DNA of 64,000 nucleotides from Mycobacterium colombiense CECT 3035 (lineage in GTDB: Bacteria > Actinomycetota > Actinomycetes > Mycobacteriales > Mycobacteriaceae), in contig NZ_CP020821.1 of the NCBI RefSeq assembly GCF_002105755.1, positions 4,154,001 through 4,218,000 of the forward strand. Reading direction: 5' to 3'. Within the stretch, counting starts at the first letter, position 1; each line of letters begins with the position of its first letter. Below the pieces are notes generated by a model. That model worked only from the letters and a program-made list of their open reading frames with translations, made no database searches and had not been told where the DNA came from. The position numbers were made by a program, and so were the translations under genes. Positions 61,733-64,000 of this stretch are shown here, piece by piece.

Positions 61733-63283
61733 CCGCGTGGTCACCACCGCCGCCCGGGCCCTGCTGCGCTCGGGTCTGCTCACGCCGCCGGCCCCGCTCG
61801 CGGGTCTCCGGCTCCTGCGCGAGGCACGCCGGGGCGGCACCAATCCCTACACGCTGCTGGCGGTCACCACCGCACGGTGGCCCGACCGGACGGCGATCGT
61901 CGACGACGACGGCGCGCTGACCTACCGCCAGCTGCGGGACGTGACCGAGTCGCTGGCGCGGCGGCTGGCCGCCGACGGAGTTGCGCCCGGGCAGGCGGTC
62001 GGCGTGATGTGCCGCAACGGGCGAGGTTTCGTGGCGGGCGTTTTCGCCGCGGCCCTGCTGGGCGCCGACGTCGTGCCGATGAGCACGGAGTTCCGCAGCG
62101 ATGCGCTGGCGGCCGCGATCCAGGCCCACCACATTTCGACAGTGGTCGCCGACGGCGAATTCGCCGAGCGGGTGCGGAGCGCGGACGAGGCGGTCGCCAC
62201 GGTCGACCCGGCGACGGTCGGCACCGACGGGGCGCCCGCCCGGACGTCGCCACCCCCGGCCGCATTGTGCTGCTGACCTCGGGCACCACCGGCAAACCCA
62301 AGGGTGTGCCGCGCACCCCGCAGATGCGCTCCGCGGTGGGCGTGTGGGTGACGATTCTGGATCGCACCCGGCTGCGCACCGGTTCGCGGGTTTCGGTGGC
62401 GATGCCGATGTTTCACGGGCTGGGGCTGGGCATGCTGATGCTCACCACCGCGCTAGGGGGCACCGTCCTGACGCGCCGTGAGTTCGACGCCGAGGCCGCG
62501 CTGGCGCAGGCGTCGCTGCACCGCGCCGACGCCTTCACCGCGGTGCCGGTCGTGCTCGCGCGAATCCTGGAGCTGCCCGAGCAGGTGCGTGCGCGAAACC
62601 CGCTGCCCTACTTGCGCACGGTGATCTCCAGCGGCGACCGCCTCGACCCCACCTTGGGCCAGCGGTTCATGGACGCCTACGGCGACATCCTCTACAACGG
62701 CTACGGCTCCACCGAAGTCGGCATCGGTGCGCTGGCCACGCCGGCGGACCTGCGCGAAGCCCCCGAAACCGTCGGAAGGCCCGTCGTCGGGTGCCCGGTG
62801 CGGATCTTCAACAAGAACGACAAGCCGGTCGGCCCGCGGGTCACCGGGCGGATCTTCGTCGGCGGCGAGTTGACCAGCGAGGGCTATACCGATGGCGCGG
62901 CGAAAGCCGTCATCGACGGCATGACCAGCACCGGCGACATGGGCTATCTGGACAACGCGGGCCGGCTCTTCATCGTCGGCCGCGAAGACGACATGATCAT
63001 CTCCGGCGGCGAGAACGTGTATCCGCGTGCGGTCGAGAACGCGCTGGCCCAGCACCCCGCCATCGCCGACAACGTGGTCATCGGCGTCCCCGACGACCGG
63101 TTCGGTCAGCGCCTGGCGGCGTTCGTGGTCGCGCAGCCGGGCGGCGAGATCGACGAGGCCGAGCTGCGCGAGTACCTGAAGGGCCGGGTCTCGCGCTTCG
63201 AACAGCCCCGCGACATCAACGTGGTCGACAGCATCCCGCGCAATCCCACCGGCAAGGTGCTGCGCAAGCAACTGCCCGGCTGA
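61722..63283 (+). pseudogene. fatty-acid-CoA ligase (FadD type), frameshifted
   Basis: The first frame (ATG 61722) encodes about 175 residues of a FadD N-terminus (LTYRQLRDVTESLARRLAAD) and then meets a stop at 62276. The next frame continues without loss as GRIVLLTSGTTGKPKGVPRT (the AMP-binding loop), YNGYGSTEVG, the TSTGDMGYLD hinge and NPTGKVLRKQL at the end. One base missing from the G4 run at 62229-62232, or from the C5 run at 62252-62256, explains the break. Corrected, the protein has about 520 residues. It may be a true pseudogene or a sequencing error. Confidence 0.82.
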
Positions 63284-63287
63284 CTGC

Positions 63288-64000
63288 TCACTCCTCGCCG
63301 GGCTCCAGGGCGGCGACCTGCTTGGCCAGCCAGTTGGGCGCCAACGCCGAGATGGCCGTGGCGCCGGCCGTCGAACCCAGCACACCCGACCAGGCCACCG
63401 GCCCCAGCGGCGTGCACCCGAAGAACTGACTGAGCACCGGCGTCTGCACGATGCCGACCAGCACGCCGGCGCTGCCCAGGGCGGTGGCCACCACGAGCGG
63501 GCTGTGCCGGCGGGTCAGCAGCGTCTGTGCCAGCTGCGTCGTCACGAGCGCGGTCAAACCCATTGTCGCCGTGCGACGTTCGGTGCCCGGCGTCCAGCGC
63601 CCGATGGCCCAGGCGGCGGTCGCTCCCGCGGCGGTGACGGCGCCGCGGGTCACGATCTGGCGCATCAGCGGGGCGTCGAGTGAGGGCGTGGGGCCGGTGA
63701 GCACCGCGCGGCGGTGCAGGCGGCGCGCCTCGTCGGCGGCCTCGGCGGATTCGTACTCGGCTTCGTCGGGCTCGACGTACTGCGACGTGACCGCGACCGC
63801 GAGGGCGGGGAACATGTCGGTGAGCAGGTTGACCAGCAGCAGCTGACGCGTCCCCACCGGTGCGCGGCCTTGGCCGAGGGCGGTCCCGATGATGGTGAAC
63901 AGCACCTCGCCCACGTTGCCGCCGACCAGGATCGTGACGGCGTCCCGGACCCCGCCCCACATGCTGCGGCCCTCGACCAGGGCGTCCATCAGCACGCCTA
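63288..64000 (-). CDS. ctpI: C-terminal part of a CtpI-like cation-transporting P-type ATPase
   Basis: The 3' end of a large P-type ATPase that continues past the window edge; the frame is open to base 64000. The visible part holds the last transmembrane helices (DAVTILVGGNVGEVLFTIIG, LLLVNLLTDMFPALAVAVTS, GLTALVTTQLAQTLL), which follow the ATPase hinge region in this family. The pattern matches mycobacterial CtpI (Rv0107c type, about 1600 residues), as remembered. Its stop lies 4 bases from the convergent ligase stop. Transported ion not known. Confidence 0.8.
   Translation of the reverse strand, partial: GVLMDALVEGRSMWGGVRDAVTILVGGNVGEVLFTIIGTALGQGRAPVGTRQLLLVNLLTDMFPALAVAVTSQYVEPDEAEYESAEAADEARRLHRRAVLTGPTPSLDAPLMRQIVTRGAVTAAGATAAWAIGRWTPGTERRTATMGLTALVTTQLAQTLLTRRHSPLVVATALGSAGVLVGIVQTPVLSQFFGCTPLGPVAWSGVLGSTAGATAISALAPNWLAKQVAALEPGEE

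Noticed and set aside
1..64000. tRNA, rRNA, CRISPR, insertion sequence or prophage
   Set aside because: No repeat-spacer arrays, transposase or integrase proteins or cloverleaf-like segments were noticed on reading both strands.

Overview
The window is high-GC actinobacterial DNA, and its gene families point to a Mycobacterium, probably a slow-growing species of the M. avium-complex type. The signs are a FadD-type acyl-CoA ligase, a cutinase-like (CULP) exported esterase, a CtpI-like P-type ATPase, a mycofactocin-type short-chain dehydrogenase (SDR), DUF35 (OB-fold/zinc-ribbon) partners of thiolase-like proteins, SRPBCC proteins and a cyclase fused to an alpha/beta hydrolase. The species is an inference. 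I saw no rRNA, tRNA, insertion sequence, phage gene or CRISPR array. About 60 genes are packed tightly, many with ATGA or GTGA overlaps.

Layout. (1) 2-10026: a CoA-ester catabolic island. It holds an acyl-CoA dehydrogenase (cut by the window edge), two separate pairs of thiolase-like protein plus DUF35 protein, an amidohydrolase, a double-domain CaiB/BaiF CoA-transferase, an orphan 109-residue protein, and LacI and PadR regulators. (2) 9965-16032: FadD ligase, SDR, alpha/beta hydrolase with divergent TetR, HxlR regulator, haloalkane-dehalogenase-like protein. (3) 16089-20668: TetR, secretory lipase, exported polysaccharide deacetylase, frameshifted membrane esterase. (4) 20842-23333: copper P-type ATPase and HMA chaperone. 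(5) 23397-29275: five-gene operon (three SDRs, a conserved protein, a sulfotransferase) facing a LysR gene. (6) 29314-36472: SRPBCC protein, flavin/F420-type oxidoreductase, three TetR genes, DUF417 membrane protein, two tandem Baeyer-Villiger-type monooxygenases. (7) 36651-41715: anchored sulfate-binding protein, SulP transporter, SDR, CaCA exchanger. (8) 41972-49108: alcohol dehydrogenase/SnoaL/SDR operon under a divergent IclR, then MmgE/PrpD, DUF2127, thioesterase and a hydroxysteroid-dehydrogenase-like SDR. (9) 49265-57107: methyltransferases, CGNR regulator with divergent SDR, cyclase-hydrolase fusion, TetR with divergent MpaB-type oxygenase, SDR. (10) 57264-64000: LuxE-like/LuxC-like pair, cutinase, SDR, frameshifted acyl-CoA ligase, and the C-terminal end of a CtpI-like ATPase.

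How it fits together. The content is accessory lipid, steroid and xenobiotic metabolism: ten SDRs, two monooxygenases, several hydrolases, CoA ligases and CoA-transferases, each small set beside its own regulator. Twelve transcription factors lie in 64 kb (six TetR, plus LacI, PadR, HxlR, LysR, IclR and CGNR). Many divergent promoters carry a readable palindrome. The clearest case is a pair of 31-bp palindromes with the same half-site between a CGNR regulator and an SDR (50642-50719).

Two genes (the esterase at 19269-20668 and the acyl-CoA ligase at 61722-63283) are each broken by an apparent one-base loss in a G/C run. Two regulators (TetR ending at 16089, IclR at 44334) lack a canonical start codon where the protein should begin.
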